This document shows positions 34,633-44,789 of a DNA stretch of 64,000 bases, piece by piece. Each line of letters starts with the position of its first letter. Position 1 is the stretch's first letter. This DNA is from Verrucomicrobiia bacterium (GTDB lineage: Bacteria > Verrucomicrobiota > Verrucomicrobiia > Verrucomicrobiales > DEV007), in NCBI GenBank assembly GCA_030425385.1, contig JAUIAH010000004.1:282067-346066 (forward strand), read 5' to 3'. A model generated the notes under the pieces. That model ran no database searches. It was not told the DNA's origin and was given only the letters and a program-made list of their open reading frames with translations. Both the position numbers and the translations under genes were made by a program.

Positions 34633-35505
34633 ATGAAGATCTACATCGACGGCAACTACTACGGAGAAGAAGAAGCGAAGATTTCTGTGTTCGATCACGG
34701 ACTGCTCTACGGCGATGGTGTCTTTGAGGGGATCCGTTGTTATGGGGGCGGAGTCTACAAGTTGCCTGAGCACATTGCTAGATTGTATGATTCTGCTAGA
34801 GCCATTCTGCTGGATGTGGGCATGTCGCAGGAGGCCATGATTGAGGCCACGGTTGCCACCGTTCGGGAGAATGGCCTGCAGGACGGCTACATCCGCCTCT
34901 TGGTGACGCGCGGTGCGGGTGGGTTGGGATTGAACCCCTATCTTTGTGAAAAGGCGTCGGTCATCATCATCGCTTCCAAGATTCAGCTTTATGCCGAAGA
35001 GAAGTATCGGGATGGTCTCACGATGGCTACTTGTGCCACGCGACGCCCTGCTCCGGCAGCGCTGAGCCCTTCAGTGAAGTCACTCAATTACCTCAACAAC
35101 GTGATGGCGAAGGTGGAGGCGATCAATGCGGGGGCGGACGAAGGGGTGATGCTGAACGAGCAGGGGTATGTGGCGGAATGCACCGGGGACAACATCTTCG
35201 TGATCAAGAACGGCGTGGTTTCGACCCCGCCGGTGTCGGCTGGAGCGTTGCCGGGCATCACACGGGACGCGATCTTTGAGATCGGGGAGGCGATGGGCAA
35301 GCCCGTGCGCGAGGCCACGCTCACCCGCTACGAACTTTACACGGCGGATGAGTGTTTCCTGACGGGAACGGCCGCCGAAGTCATCCCAGGAGTCCGCCTG
35401 GATGGACGGCCGATTGGGGATGGGCAGCCGGGTCCGCTCACGCGTGAGTTCATGAAATTATTCAAAGATTCCACGATTTCTTGCGCCACTCCAGTTTATA
35501 CGTAG
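34633..35505 (+). CDS. ilvE: Branched-chain amino acid aminotransferase (class IV)
   Basis: A 290-residue PLP enzyme for the last step of Leu/Ile/Val synthesis (or first of their breakdown). It shows SVFDHGLLYGDGVFEGIRCY, the PLP lysine in SLNYLNNVMAKVEA (SxKxLNYLNN), CTGDNIFVIKNG and FLTGTAAEVIPGVRLDGRPI. D-amino-acid transaminase relatives share the fold, but these motifs favour IlvE. It lies 13 nt before mcsA. Confidence 0.9.
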   Translation: MKIYIDGNYYGEEEAKISVFDHGLLYGDGVFEGIRCYGGGVYKLPEHIARLYDSARAILLDVGMSQEAMIEATVATVRENGLQDGYIRLLVTRGAGGLGLNPYLCEKASVIIIASKIQLYAEEKYRDGLTMATCATRRPAPAALSPSVKSLNYLNNVMAKVEAINAGADEGVMLNEQGYVAECTGDNIFVIKNGVVSTPPVSAGALPGITRDAIFEIGEAMGKPVREATLTRYELYTADECFLTGTAAEVIPGVRLDGRPIGDGQPGPLTREFMKLFKDSTISCATPVYT

Positions 35506-35518
35506 CATCTAGACGACA

Positions 35519-36115
35519 ATGACCTGTGACCTCTGCGACGAGAAGGCGAGCGTCTTTCTGACGCAGATCGTCGATGGGCAGATGGAGAAGGTGAACCTCT
35601 GCGAGAGCTGCGCGAAAGCCAAGGGGGTGACGGATCCCACGGGATTTGCGCTGGCAGATCTGTTGCTAGGACTTGGGGACGAGGCGGACGAGCCCAAGAG
35701 TCCGTCGTCCTCGAGCCAGATGGATCCAGAGTTGCCTACTCCTGAGAAAAGTGCTCCCTCAGCTGATGAGAAGTTGGCCTGTTCTGCCTGTGGCTACACT
35801 CATGCTCAATTCAAGAAGGCGGGCCGGTTGGGCTGTCCGAAGTGCTATCAGGTCTTCGGCGCGGGATTGGAATCCCTGCTCAAGGCGATGCACAAGGGCA
35901 CCAAACACATTGGGAAAGTCCCTGTACGGCACCGTGCGGTGCAGGATCGGCATGAGACCTTGGCCGCTTTGCGGTCAGAGCTGGACGATGCCATCGGGCG
36001 CGAGGCGTTTGAGGACGCGGCGCGTCTTCGTGATGAAATCGCGACACTAGAGGCGGAACTCGCGAAACCGAGTGAGCCCACATCGGAAAGTTCGACCGAG
36101 ACGGTGGGCAGTTAG
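35519..36115 (+). CDS. mcsA: McsA, zinc-finger activator of protein-arginine kinase
   Basis: A 198-residue protein with an N-terminal CDLC...CESC pair (Cys 3, 6, 28, 31), a proline/serine-rich linker, a second zinc ribbon (CSACGYTHAQFKKAGRLGCP with CPKC) and a C-terminal UVR motif (REAFEDAARLRDEIATLEAE). In Bacillus the homologue activates the arginine kinase McsB and bridges to ClpC. Its place immediately before mcsB and clpC supports the same role here. Confidence 0.9.
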   Translation: MTCDLCDEKASVFLTQIVDGQMEKVNLCESCAKAKGVTDPTGFALADLLLGLGDEADEPKSPSSSSQMDPELPTPEKSAPSADEKLACSACGYTHAQFKKAGRLGCPKCYQVFGAGLESLLKAMHKGTKHIGKVPVRHRAVQDRHETLAALRSELDDAIGREAFEDAARLRDEIATLEAELAKPSEPTSESSTETVGS

Positions 36116-36135
36116 AGAATGTAGAGGAATTGATC

Positions 36136-37254
36136 ATGCGCTTCGACACGTTGTTAGAATCACCCGCCGACTGGATGCATCGCGGCCAGTCTCATGGGGA
36201 TATCGTGGTCACGAGCCGGATCCGATTGGCGCGCAACCTGGTGGGGCATTCGTTTCCCGGGTGGGGACGCAAGCAAGAGAACGAGGCCACGCTGCGGGTC
36301 GTGCAACCCGTGGTGGAGTCGTTGCCACAATTGGGCGAGCCATTCTCGAGGCATCTGAACAAGCTGACGGCGATCCAGAAACAAGCCCTGGTCGAGCGCC
36401 ATCTCATCAGTCGAGAACATGCCGCCCGCGCTGCTGGCAGTGCCGCGGTGATGAATCGCGCGCAGACAATCTCCATCATGATCAATGAGGAGGATCATCT
36501 GCGGATGCAATCCATTCAGCCCGGATTAGCCCTGCGGGAAAGCTTTGAGGTCTTGGATGAGATCGATACCCAGTTAGAACAAGCCTTGGAATTCGCTTTC
36601 GATCGCCAGTTAGGCTTTCTCACGGCCTGTCCGACCAATTTGGGAACCGGCTTGCGTGCGTCAGCCATGCTGCATCTGCCGGCTCTCATGTTGAGTGACC
36701 AGGTGAATCAGGTGATTCAGGCGGTCAACAAGATCGGTCTGGCCGTGCGCGGGCTGTATGGCGAGGGAACCGAAGCGCTGGGAAATCTCTTCCAAGTCTC
36801 GAATCAGACGACTCTTGGCGACAAGGAGGTGGAGATCATCGCGCGGCTTCAGAAAGTGATCGAGCAAATCGTCAATCACGAGAAGAATGCCAGGCAGAAG
36901 CTTCTCAGTGATAACACCACGACGTTGTGTGACCAGATCGGTCGGGCCTTTGCCCTCCTCCGTCATGCCCACGTGATGCCTTCCAAGGAAGCGCTGAACC
37001 TTATCTCGATGGTGCGACTCGGGGTGGACCTTGGGTTCTTCCCAAGCGAGTTTGCAGTCACCCTCGAATCGCTTCTCATGGAAATCCAACCAGCCCATTT
37101 GCAAATCCGCGCGGACCGCAAGCTTCCAACTAGTGAGCGGGATGAAATGCGATCGCAAATTATACGGGACCGGTTGAAATGCCTCCCGGAACCTGATATC
37201 AGTAAAGCGCTGGGGGGACTTCATAACTGCCCTCCAAACAACGACGACGCATGA
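36136..37254 (+). CDS. mcsB: Protein-arginine kinase McsB
   Basis: A 372-residue phosphagen-kinase-fold enzyme that phosphorylates arginine residues, tagging proteins for ClpC degradation in Gram-positive bacteria. It has VTSRIRLARN (about residues 26-35), the catalytic NEEDHLR (about 117) and the CPTNLGTGLRAS loop with the conserved Cys (about 165), plus the C-terminal pArg-sensing region. ATG 36136 has TAGAGGA 7 nt upstream and is preferred to TTG 36130. It overlaps clpC by 4 bp. Confidence 0.94.
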   Translation: MRFDTLLESPADWMHRGQSHGDIVVTSRIRLARNLVGHSFPGWGRKQENEATLRVVQPVVESLPQLGEPFSRHLNKLTAIQKQALVERHLISREHAARAAGSAAVMNRAQTISIMINEEDHLRMQSIQPGLALRESFEVLDEIDTQLEQALEFAFDRQLGFLTACPTNLGTGLRASAMLHLPALMLSDQVNQVIQAVNKIGLAVRGLYGEGTEALGNLFQVSNQTTLGDKEVEIIARLQKVIEQIVNHEKNARQKLLSDNTTTLCDQIGRAFALLRHAHVMPSKEALNLISMVRLGVDLGFFPSEFAVTLESLLMEIQPAHLQIRADRKLPTSERDEMRSQIIRDRLKCLPEPDISKALGGLHNCPPNNDDA

Positions 37255-39761
37255 ACAACTTCACCCCTCGAGCCCAGCAGGTCCTGGCCCTTGCGCGCAA
37301 GGAAGCAGACCGTTTCAACCATTCATACGTGGGAACCGAGCATATCCTCCTCGGCCTCATCAAGTTAGGACAGGGGGTCGCCGTCAATGTTCTGCAAAAG
37401 ATGGGACTCGATTTGGAGACGGTGCGGATGGAAGTGGAGAATCAGGTCGGTTCTGGACCGGAGACCAAGATGGTGGGGAACATCCCGTACACGCCGCGCG
37501 TGAAGAAGGTGCTGGCGCTGGCTGGCAAAGAGGCGAAGGCACTGAACCATTCCTACGTGGGCACGGAGCACATCTTGCTCGGGCTCTTGCGTGAAGGCGA
37601 AGGGGTCGCGGCCCGTGTGTTGAAGAATTTAGAAGTGGATATCGAGCGGACGCGGAACGAAATTCTCCGTGAGCTGGATCCCAATTTCACTCCGGGTGAA
37701 GAAGAGGACGGCGATCTCGCGGGGGAACCCAGTGGACGCAAGGATCGCACGCCAGCGTTGCGTGCTTTCGGTCGTGACCTCACCGAGCTGGCTCAGAAGG
37801 GCGAGCTTGATCCGGTCATCGGACGCGTCCCTGAGATCGAGCGCGTGATCCAGATCCTCTGCCGTCGGACGAAGAACAACCCCGTGCTGATTGGTGAAGC
37901 CGGCGTGGGCAAGACGGCCATCGCGGAGGGCTTGGCGCAGGAGATCACGGTGGGCAACGTCCCCGAATTGCTTCGCGAGAAGAAAGTGATCACCTTGGAC
38001 CTCGCTCTCATGGTCGCCGGCACGAAGTATCGCGGCCAATTTGAGGAGCGGATCAAGGCGGTGATGGATGAAATTCGCAAGGCGAAGAATGTCATCCTCT
38101 TCATCGACGAGCTACACACCATCGTGGGGGCTGGTTCTGCTGAAGGAGCCATGGACGCTTCGAACATCATTAAGCCCGCCTTGAGTCGTGGGGAGCTGCA
38201 ATGTGTCGGTGCCACCACCCTGAATGAGTATCGCAAATACATTGAGAAAGACGCGGCATTGGAACGTCGTTTCCAAACGGTGAAAGTGGAAGAGCCGAGC
38301 GTTGAGGATGCGATTAAGATTCTGACAGGGTTGCAGCACAAGTACGAGTTGCACCACAAGGCCGTCTACACAGAACAAGCGATCGAGCAGGCGGTGCGCT
38401 TGTCAGAGCGGTATCTGACAGGGCGGTTCCTCCCTGACAAAGCCATCGATATCATGGACGAAGCCGGTTCCCGTTGTCGGATCGCAGCCATGACGCGTCC
38501 ACCAGAGTTCAAGGAACTGGAGGAGGAGATCGATGAAATCGTGGCTGAGAAAGAAGGGGCGATTAAAAGCCAAGACTTTGAGCGGGCAGCGGCCTTGCGC
38601 GATCAGGAGAAGACGAAGAAGGCGGAGTTGGAGGCTTCCATCGAAGATTGGAAGTCCAACAACGAAGAGAAAGAGGTCACTGTTTCTGAAGAAGATATCA
38701 TGGCGGTGGTGTCCAAGTGGACGGGCGTGCCGTTGCAGCGCATGGAGCAGAAAGAAGCCGAGAAGCTGCTGCGGATGGAAGACGATCTTCGTGCCAAAGT
38801 CATTGGTCAGGACGAAGCCGTTAAAGCTATTTCCAAAGCGCTTATTCGTTCCCGGGCAGATCTCAAAGATCCTCGGCGGCCGATTGGTTCCTTCATCTTC
38901 CTCGGACCGACAGGTGTCGGGAAGACCTTCTTGGCCCGCAATCTGGCCGAATACATGTTTGGGGACGCTGACTCTCTCATTCAGATCGACATGTCGGAAT
39001 ACATGGAGAAACACACCTCCAGCCGACTGATCGGGTCACCTCCCGGCTATGTTGGGTATGATGATGGGGGACAGCTTTCGGAAGCTGTGCGGCGACGTCC
39101 CTATTCTGTGGTCCTCTTTGATGAGGTCGAGAAGGCGCACCCAGACGTCATGCATTTGTTACTCCAGATCCTGGAAGAGGGCACCGTCACGGACAACTTT
39201 GGGCGCAAGATCGACTTTCGAAACACGATCATCATCCTCACTTCCAATGTGGGTGCGGAACTGATCAAACGTCAGAACAGTCTCGGCTTCAGTGCCATGG
39301 CGGCTGACGAAGAGGATTACGAGGGGATGAAAGACAAGATCCTCGAGCAATCGAAGAAAGTGTTTAAGCCTGAGTTTCTCAATCGTCTCGATGAGAAGAT
39401 CGTCTTCCATACCCTTGAGAAGGATGATCTCATCAAGATCGTGCGTTTGGAGATCAACAAGTTCGGAGAGCGTCTAAGCGAGCGGAAGATTTCCATCACC
39501 CTGGATGACAGCGCCTTGGAGTTCCTCATCGATGAGGGCTATGATCCCAGCTACGGGGCTCGCCCCATGCGCCGTGCCGTGGAGCGCCACATGGAGGATC
39601 CACTAGCGGAACTTCTCTTGCGTGGAGAAGTTTCCGAAGGGGATACCATCATTGCGACGCATCCAGAGGGTGAGAAGAAACTACTCTTCAAAGTGGATCT
39701 TCCTGACACAAGCACAGGAAACACGACGGAAGAAGCCGAACCCGTGGGGCAAGGAAGCTGA
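37251..39761 (+). CDS. clpC: ATP-dependent Clp protease ATP-binding subunit ClpC
   Basis: An 836-residue Hsp100 unfoldase that feeds ClpP. It has two N-terminal Clp repeats ([20 protein letters not shown] and [20 protein letters not shown]), AAA1 Walker [10 protein letters not shown] (about 215) with FIDELHTI, a middle domain with a UVR motif ([20 protein letters not shown]), AAA2 Walker A GPTGVGKT (about 555) and [12 protein letters not shown]. The middle domain is the ClpC hallmark that distinguishes it from ClpA and ClpB. It ends the mcsA-mcsB-clpC unit; no ctsR repressor gene and no clpP lie in the window. Confidence 0.96.
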   Translation: MNNFTPRAQQVLALARKEADRFNHSYVGTEHILLGLIKLGQGVAVNVLQKMGLDLETVRMEVENQVGSGPETKMVGNIPYTPRVKKVLALAGKEAKALNHSYVGTEHILLGLLREGEGVAARVLKNLEVDIERTRNEILRELDPNFTPGEEEDGDLAGEPSGRKDRTPALRAFGRDLTELAQKGELDPVIGRVPEIERVIQILCRRTKNNPVLIGEAGVGKTAIAEGLAQEITVGNVPELLREKKVITLDLALMVAGTKYRGQFEERIKAVMDEIRKAKNVILFIDELHTIVGAGSAEGAMDASNIIKPALSRGELQCVGATTLNEYRKYIEKDAALERRFQTVKVEEPSVEDAIKILTGLQHKYELHHKAVYTEQAIEQAVRLSERYLTGRFLPDKAIDIMDEAGSRCRIAAMTRPPEFKELEEEIDEIVAEKEGAIKSQDFERAAALRDQEKTKKAELEASIEDWKSNNEEKEVTVSEEDIMAVVSKWTGVPLQRMEQKEAEKLLRMEDDLRAKVIGQDEAVKAISKALIRSRADLKDPRRPIGSFIFLGPTGVGKTFLARNLAEYMFGDADSLIQIDMSEYMEKHTSSRLIGSPPGYVGYDDGGQLSEAVRRRPYSVVLFDEVEKAHPDVMHLLLQILEEGTVTDNFGRKIDFRNTIIILTSNVGAELIKRQNSLGFSAMAADEEDYEGMKDKILEQSKKVFKPEFLNRLDEKIVFHTLEKDDLIKIVRLEINKFGERLSERKISITLDDSALEFLIDEGYDPSYGARPMRRAVERHMEDPLAELLLRGEVSEGDTIIATHPEGEKKLLFKVDLPDTSTGNTTEEAEPVGQGS

Positions 39762-39800
39762 GTTCGACCACTGTCGACAGCGACACCATTCTAAATATAA

Positions 39801-39834
39801 AAGAAGGCCATCACCCGCAGGTGATGGCCTTCTT
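39801..39834. terminator. Bidirectional intrinsic terminator between clpC and acpP
   Basis: A perfect 15-bp stem AAGAAGGCCATCACC / GGTGATGGCCTTCTT with a CGCA loop. Flanking A-rich (left) and T-rich (right) bases give U-runs in both directions, as needed for the convergent clpC and acpP genes. Confidence 0.93.
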
Positions 39835-39879
39835 CGTCTGAAATGGTCTCTTTGGCTCGGGGGAGTCGCCTCCCAATTC

Positions 39880-40119
39880 CTAACCGTTCTCTTCGATGTA
39901 ACGTGTCACGTCGCCGACCGAGAGCAGTTTCTCTGCCTCTTCGTCAGGAACTTGCACATCGAATTCGTCTTCGAAAGCCATGACAAGCTCGACAGTGTCG
40001 AGAGAGTCTGCTCCCAAGTCTTCGATGAATTTCGCCTCAGGAGTCACTTGCTCAGGCGTGACGCCCAGCTCCTTGACAATGATGTCAGTGACTCGCTCTT
40101 CAATTGATTTATCGCTCAT
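39880..40119 (-). CDS. acpP: Acyl carrier protein
   Basis: A 79-residue acidic four-helix carrier of fatty-acid intermediates. The phosphopantetheine site is [18 protein letters not shown] (Ser in DSL), and [15 protein letters not shown] is the standard first helix. It is monocistronic. A TTGCAG-16-TTATGG pair upstream on the minus strand is a possible promoter, leaving a leader of about 30 nt. Confidence 0.97.
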   Translation of the reverse strand: MSDKSIEERVTDIIVKELGVTPEQVTPEAKFIEDLGADSLDTVELVMAFEDEFDVQVPDEEAEKLLSVGDVTRYIEENG

Positions 40120-40220
40120 GAAAGGTCCCGTTCTCGTTGGTCAGCGGTTTCCATAAACAGGCCACCGCAGGTCTGCAACCTTTAAAAGAATCTTTTTAGA
40201 AGTGGTTGCCAGTCAGGGAC

Positions 40221-40928
40221 TTATGCGGAAGGGCTGCCTTGCTCTTGAGCAGTTTCGGGGCCTGACTTGTCGCTATCGTTAGGCTCATTGACCACCCGTT
40301 CGATCAGTTGCCCTTCGAAATTCGCCATCAGGCGGTCCAAGATCTTGTCGGCCCCAGCGAATTTCAAATCGTCGATCACTGCTCGTTTCGTCTTCCCATC
40401 CTCTTCGTAGTGGACGTAGCATAGACCTTTGTTATCCCACTTCCGCTTGTCGACTTTGCGCGCGGAAGCAAAGCGCACCCGTTGGCCGTTGGGGGTGGTG
40501 AAGCTCTCGGCATCCGCCCGCAGGATCTTGCTGCGATTAATCATCATCGTGCCGAGGATCGCGAGGCCGACAGCGATGCACAGAGCCCCACAGACAAATT
40601 GATCCGTGGTGGAATAGCGTTTCTCTGGTGGTTTCTCGGGCCAGCCGTTCTCGGCAGCGTAGTCGATCCATTCTTCCTGCTCCGGATAGCCTTTCTCCTG
40701 GGCGATCACCTTCCAATCGGCGGACGTCTTGCCACTCTCCAAGAAAGTCTTCCGTTCTTCCTGGATCTCTTCAAAACGCTGATGCGCGTCGTAGATCTTG
40801 TTCTTCTTAGGGTAGCCAATGAAGCCGTCGTAGAGAAAGTAGAGTCCGAAGCCCACAAACATGAGGGTCATCAGAGACATCCGCTTGATGTACCACGGGG
40901 TGACGGGACAGGAAATGGGCTCGGCCAT
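40221..40928 (-). CDS. Two-helix membrane protein of unknown function
   Basis: A 235-residue protein with two membrane helices (about 18-36, LMTLMFVGFGLYFLYDGFIG, and about 112-130, FVCGALCIAVGLAILGTMMI). Between them is a charged soluble loop with KVIAQEKGYPEQEEWIDYAA. After the second helix is a beta-rich part (SFTTPNGQRVRFASARKVDK, YVHYEEDGKTKRAVIDDLKF) that resembles a PH-like fold. The family is not recognised. ATG 40928 fits the promoter; an upstream ATG (40955) would lie inside it. Confidence 0.7.
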   Translation of the reverse strand: MAEPISCPVTPWYIKRMSLMTLMFVGFGLYFLYDGFIGYPKKNKIYDAHQRFEEIQEERKTFLESGKTSADWKVIAQEKGYPEQEEWIDYAAENGWPEKPPEKRYSTTDQFVCGALCIAVGLAILGTMMINRSKILRADAESFTTPNGQRVRFASARKVDKRKWDNKGLCYVHYEEDGKTKRAVIDDLKFAGADKILDRLMANFEGQLIERVVNEPNDSDKSGPETAQEQGSPSA

Positions 40929-40939
40929 GATTACTACGA

Positions 40940-40968
40940 ATATGATGACCTTCACGTTCCTTTGTCAA
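40940..40968 (-). promoter_or_regulatory. Candidate promoter of the two-helix membrane protein gene
   Basis: On the minus strand, TTGACA (40968-40963), 17 nt, then TCATAT (40945-40940), with ATG 40928 11 nt downstream. The predicted leader is about 4 nt. Confidence 0.6.
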
Positions 40969-41011
40969 ATGCCCCGGGAAACGATCGCATGTTGGCTTTC
41001 CGCCGCTGGGA

Positions 41012-41039
41012 TGGACAAGTGCCCGTCACAGCCTAAGAT
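41012..41039 (+). promoter_or_regulatory. Candidate promoter of the MoxR operon
   Basis: TGGACA (41012-41017), 16 nt, TAAGAT (41034-41039). The ATG at 41052 is 12 nt downstream, so the leader would be about 5 nt. It is divergent from the promoter at 40940-40968. Confidence 0.5.
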
Positions 41040-41051
41040 CGGGGCAGTTCT

Positions 41052-42086
41052 ATGACGGATCCTGCCGCTTCTTCGCCCTCGCACCTTCCTCAAGACGACG
41101 TTGCCGCGATCCAGTCGCTGCGGGACACCTACGACCAGCTCCGGGGAGAACTCGCCAAGGTGATTGTGGGCCAAGAAGCCGTCATTGAACAGCTCATGCT
41201 ATGTCTCTTGGCGAAAGGGCATGGCTTGCTCATGGGAGTGCCTGGACTAGCAAAGACCTTACTCGTGAGTGCGCTGGCGGACACCCTTCATCTGGGGTTC
41301 AACCGGATTCAGTTCACGCCTGATCTCATGCCAGCGGACATCACGGGCACCGATATCCTGCAGGAAACGGATCAGCCAGGACGCCGGTCTTTCGAATTCA
41401 TTCGTGGTCCCATCTTCGCAAACATTGTCCTGGCGGATGAAATCAATCGCGCACCAGCCAAGACACAGTCTGCACTGTTGGAGGCCATGCAGGAACACAA
41501 GGTCACCGCGTTGGGCAAGACCTTTCCCCTGGATCAACCGTTCTTCGTTCTCGCCACGCAGAACCCGGTGGAACAGGAGGGAACCTACCCGCTGCCAGAA
41601 GCACAGTTAGACCGATTCATGTTTCTCATCCATGTGGACTATCCCAGCGAAGAGGAGGAACTGGAGATTGCCAAGGCGACGACCGGGGCGACTCGTGGTC
41701 AATTAGAGACAGTGTTAGATGCGGAGGGCGTCATGCGCTTTCAAGAACTGGTTCGCCGCTTGCCGGTGCCGGATCATCTTTATCAACTGGCGGTCACCCT
41801 GGTGCGTCGGACCCGACCAGCGGAAGCAAGCGCGCCCGATTGGTTGCGTCGGGTGGTAACCTGGGGTGCGGGGCCACGCGCCGTGCAATACCTCGTGCTC
41901 GGTGCGAAAGCCCGCGCTGCCCTTCATGGAAGCTTCGTCGTCCGCGAGGAAGATTTGGAAGCCGTAGCGGCCCCGGTGCTCAATCATCGCATTCTCACGA
42001 ATTTCACCGCGCAAAGTGAGGGGCTTTCCACGCGGACTATCGTCGACCGGCTCTTTGCCGAAGTGAGTGATTCGGTAAACCGTTAG
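41052..42086 (+). CDS. MoxR-family AAA+ ATPase
   Basis: A 344-residue chaperone-like ATPase. It has Walker A GVPGLAKT (about residue 63; the family variant), FTPDLMPADITGTDIL, Walker B ILADEINRAPAKTQSALLEAM (here VLADEINRAPAKTQSALLEA), and LATQNPVEQEGTYPLPEAQL, all MoxR hallmarks. MoxR proteins commonly act with VWA-domain proteins on envelope complexes. It begins a four-gene operon whose next three genes encode DUF58, BatA-like and VWA-type proteins. Confidence 0.94.
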   Translation: MTDPAASSPSHLPQDDVAAIQSLRDTYDQLRGELAKVIVGQEAVIEQLMLCLLAKGHGLLMGVPGLAKTLLVSALADTLHLGFNRIQFTPDLMPADITGTDILQETDQPGRRSFEFIRGPIFANIVLADEINRAPAKTQSALLEAMQEHKVTALGKTFPLDQPFFVLATQNPVEQEGTYPLPEAQLDRFMFLIHVDYPSEEEELEIAKATTGATRGQLETVLDAEGVMRFQELVRRLPVPDHLYQLAVTLVRRTRPAEASAPDWLRRVVTWGAGPRAVQYLVLGAKARAALHGSFVVREEDLEAVAAPVLNHRILTNFTAQSEGLSTRTIVDRLFAEVSDSVNR

Positions 42087-42104
42087 AGAAAGAACGTCTC
42101 GCGT

Positions 42105-43001
42105 ATGAATCCCGCCCAGCTTGTCGATCCTGCAGTCGTGTCGCGTCTGGCGCACACGCCGCTCGCCGCGCGGCAAGCAATGTTGGGGCACATGTCAGGA
42201 AGGCATCAGAGTCCCCATCGCGGGTCGAGTGTGGAGTTTGCCGAGTATCGAAAGTATGTCCCTGGGGACGACACGCGTCGGGTGGACTGGCGCGTCTACG
42301 CGCGTTCGGATCGATTCTACATCAAGGAATTCGAGGCAGACACGAATTTGCGCCTGTGTCTGATTCTCGACACGAGCGGGTCTATGGCGTTCGGCTCTGA
42401 AGGGGTACCTAAGAAATGGGACTATGCGGTGGAAATGGCGGCAACCTTGGCGCACCTGGCCATCCGCCAGGGCGATGCTGCTGGGCTCTATGCTGGGGGC
42501 AAGGACTTGCATTGTGCCATACCTCCCAGTCGACGACCCACGCACCTCATGGCGCTGCAAGAGGCTCTTGCAAACATGCGTCCTGAGGCATCCACGGGCT
42601 TGGCCTCGCATTTGCACCAGTTAGCCGAGGAAATCCCTCAACGGGCCCTCGTCATCCTAATTTCAGACCTGCTCGATGATCCTGAGGACATCGTGGATTG
42701 CTGGCAGCACTTGCGGTTTCGGCAACATGACCTGGCCGTGTTTCATCTCGTTGACCGGGAGGAATGCGACTTTGAACTCGATGCTCCCTATCGCTTTGTC
42801 GATCTTGAGGGTGATGACGTCATCATTGCTGAACCTGAGGCCATTCAGAAACGCTATCGCGAAGCCGTGTCACGTCATCAGGCGGTGTTAGATCGAGGTG
42901 TGAGAGAATGTCAGGTAGACTATCATCATGTCATGACGCAGGAATCCTGTGAGAGTGTGCTCGTTCGTTTCCTCACCCAACGACTCGGTCAGCAAGGCTA
43001 G
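42105..43001 (+). CDS. DUF58 domain-containing protein (VWA-like)
   Basis: A 298-residue cytoplasmic protein. GSSVEFAEYRKYVPGDDTRR, with the following VDWRVYARSDRFYIKEFE, is the diagnostic DUF58 block, and LCLILDTSGSMAFG begins a von Willebrand A-like fold with an intact DxSxS metal site. It would be a partner or substrate of the MoxR ATPase. It starts 18 nt after moxR and is directly followed (0 nt) by the BatA-like gene. Confidence 0.92.
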   Translation: MNPAQLVDPAVVSRLAHTPLAARQAMLGHMSGRHQSPHRGSSVEFAEYRKYVPGDDTRRVDWRVYARSDRFYIKEFEADTNLRLCLILDTSGSMAFGSEGVPKKWDYAVEMAATLAHLAIRQGDAAGLYAGGKDLHCAIPPSRRPTHLMALQEALANMRPEASTGLASHLHQLAEEIPQRALVILISDLLDDPEDIVDCWQHLRFRQHDLAVFHLVDREECDFELDAPYRFVDLEGDDVIIAEPEAIQKRYREAVSRHQAVLDRGVRECQVDYHHVMTQESCESVLVRFLTQRLGQQG

Positions 43002-44789
43002 ATGACCTTTCTTCAGCCAGCGCTTCTCTTGGCCCTCCCAGCGGTGTTTCTCCCGCTCATCATCCATTTGCTTCATCGGCAGCGTTTCAAGAAGAAGGAT
43101 TGGGGAGCCATGCGCTTTCTTCGGGAGGCGCTGGAGGAACAGCGTGGGCGGCGGCGGCTGCGCCATTGGTGGATCCTCGCCGCGCGCATGTTGGCTTTGG
43201 CGGCTCTCGTGCTTGCTGTTGCCAGGCCTTTGGTGGGAGGGTGGTTGGCAGGATGGGTCGGCGGCCATGACCGCACCCTCTTCCTGGTGCTCGATCGTTC
43301 GCTCAGCATGGAGCGAGAGCTGTCCGGCGGAGGAGAAACGAAGCGGGGTGCTGCGATGGCGCATCTCACTGAGGCCCTAGAAACCTTGCGTCCGACCAGC
43401 CTTTGGGTGCTCGATACCGCCCACGGGGTGCCTGAACGGGTCGAGGACTGGGCCACCTATCAAGGAGAAATGGGGGCGACACAGAGCGGAGCCAATCTCT
43501 CGGAAGCACTCCTAACAAGTTTCCAGAAATGGGAGTCCTTGGGAGAGTCTATTGGAGAGTGCTGGGTGGTTTCCGATGGGCAAGCAAGCAGCTGGCGCGC
43601 CGATCATCCCGAACAATGGGCGGACGTGGAGGCCGCCTACCGCCGTTTGACCTCGCCGCCGAAGTTGCGCTTGCTCACGTTTCCAGAGGGGGCGCCTAAC
43701 CGCGCGATCCGATGCCGGGTGAAACGCGGCCTCCTGCAAGGGACGATTCTTCAGGGGCAAGAATCTGAAGCGGCGCGATTGCCCCTCACCCTGATCGTCG
43801 GGGAACAAGAGCGGGTGCATGAAGTGGAAGTGTCAGGACGGTCAACGACCTTCGAGATCGCCATGCCTGAACGCGCATCGATCACCGGATTGATACGCTT
43901 ACCCGCCGATGGCAATGCCGCCGACAATGTGGCCCACTTTGCCGTGGCAGAAGAGAGACCGCCTCGTGTGGGATTGCAGTGTGAGGATCCTGACATTCAA
44001 GCCATTCTTGCCCTGGCGGCGGACCCGTTAGGCGAGATCGCGGTAGAAACGACGGTGAATGCGCAGTCACAGGCGCTTGTCATTTGTCAGGGTGCTCTCC
44101 CAGAAGAGATCCCTCCAGGAACGCATTGGCTGTGCTTCCCTCCAATCGATGCCGCTTCTGAGACTTCCGAGACGACACTTCGCATCGCAAGATGGGATCA
44201 GCAGGTAGGCCCTCTGCGGGACACGCGAAATGGTGATGCCTTGCCCCTCGCATCCATGCAGACCTTTCGTTATGTCCCTCGCGGGGTGGCGGAGCAAGGG
44301 CGCCTGTGGGCGACGCTCGCCAACGGGCAACCATGGCTCTGGCAGAGTCCGCATGATGACGGGCGAGTGGTCACTTCCTGTGTGACCCTCCCACAAGAAG
44401 ACTGGTCTACTCTGGGAGATGGACTTGTGCTCGTGCCGCTTGTCCAACGGCTGATCGATGCAGGACAAGAGCGCTTTGCTAGGGTGCGGTGGAAACCGGT
44501 GACGGAGGCTCCGTGGGATGTGGGCGTAGCGCCAGAGGAAGGTGGTTGGACCGTTTGGCAACGTCCATTCACCGAAGATGACACGACGATCCTAGCCGAG
44601 GAAATCCTGGCGGACCTCGTCGGCGATCTGCCCCTGGAGCCTTTCGCCCTGAGTTCAGGCGAATCCTCTGCGGAATCGAGCGAATGGTGGCGCCTGTTTC
44701 TGGTCGTGGCCCTCGCCTTTCTCTTGATGGAAAGCATCCTCACCAAAGTGCCAGTGCGTGCCCGGCAAGAACCATCGTTGCCGAGATGA
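43002..44789 (+). CDS. BatA N-terminal-domain membrane protein with VWA-like region
   Basis: A 595-residue envelope protein. Residues 1-70 are the BatA/aerotolerance N-terminal module (MTFLQPALLLALPAVFLPLI, HLLHRQRFKKKDWGAMRFLR and a second helix LAARMLALAALVLAVARPLV). LFLVLDRSLSME is a VWA-like strand with the DxSxS motif. A long periplasmic portion follows, and a last helix (about 565-585) anchors the C-terminus. It is translationally linked to DUF58 upstream and overlaps the next gene by 4 bp. Confidence 0.85.
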   Translation: MTFLQPALLLALPAVFLPLIIHLLHRQRFKKKDWGAMRFLREALEEQRGRRRLRHWWILAARMLALAALVLAVARPLVGGWLAGWVGGHDRTLFLVLDRSLSMERELSGGGETKRGAAMAHLTEALETLRPTSLWVLDTAHGVPERVEDWATYQGEMGATQSGANLSEALLTSFQKWESLGESIGECWVVSDGQASSWRADHPEQWADVEAAYRRLTSPPKLRLLTFPEGAPNRAIRCRVKRGLLQGTILQGQESEAARLPLTLIVGEQERVHEVEVSGRSTTFEIAMPERASITGLIRLPADGNAADNVAHFAVAEERPPRVGLQCEDPDIQAILALAADPLGEIAVETTVNAQSQALVICQGALPEEIPPGTHWLCFPPIDAASETSETTLRIARWDQQVGPLRDTRNGDALPLASMQTFRYVPRGVAEQGRLWATLANGQPWLWQSPHDDGRVVTSCVTLPQEDWSTLGDGLVLVPLVQRLIDAGQERFARVRWKPVTEAPWDVGVAPEEGGWTVWQRPFTEDDTTILAEEILADLVGDLPLEPFALSSGESSAESSEWWRLFLVVALAFLLMESILTKVPVRARQEPSLPR

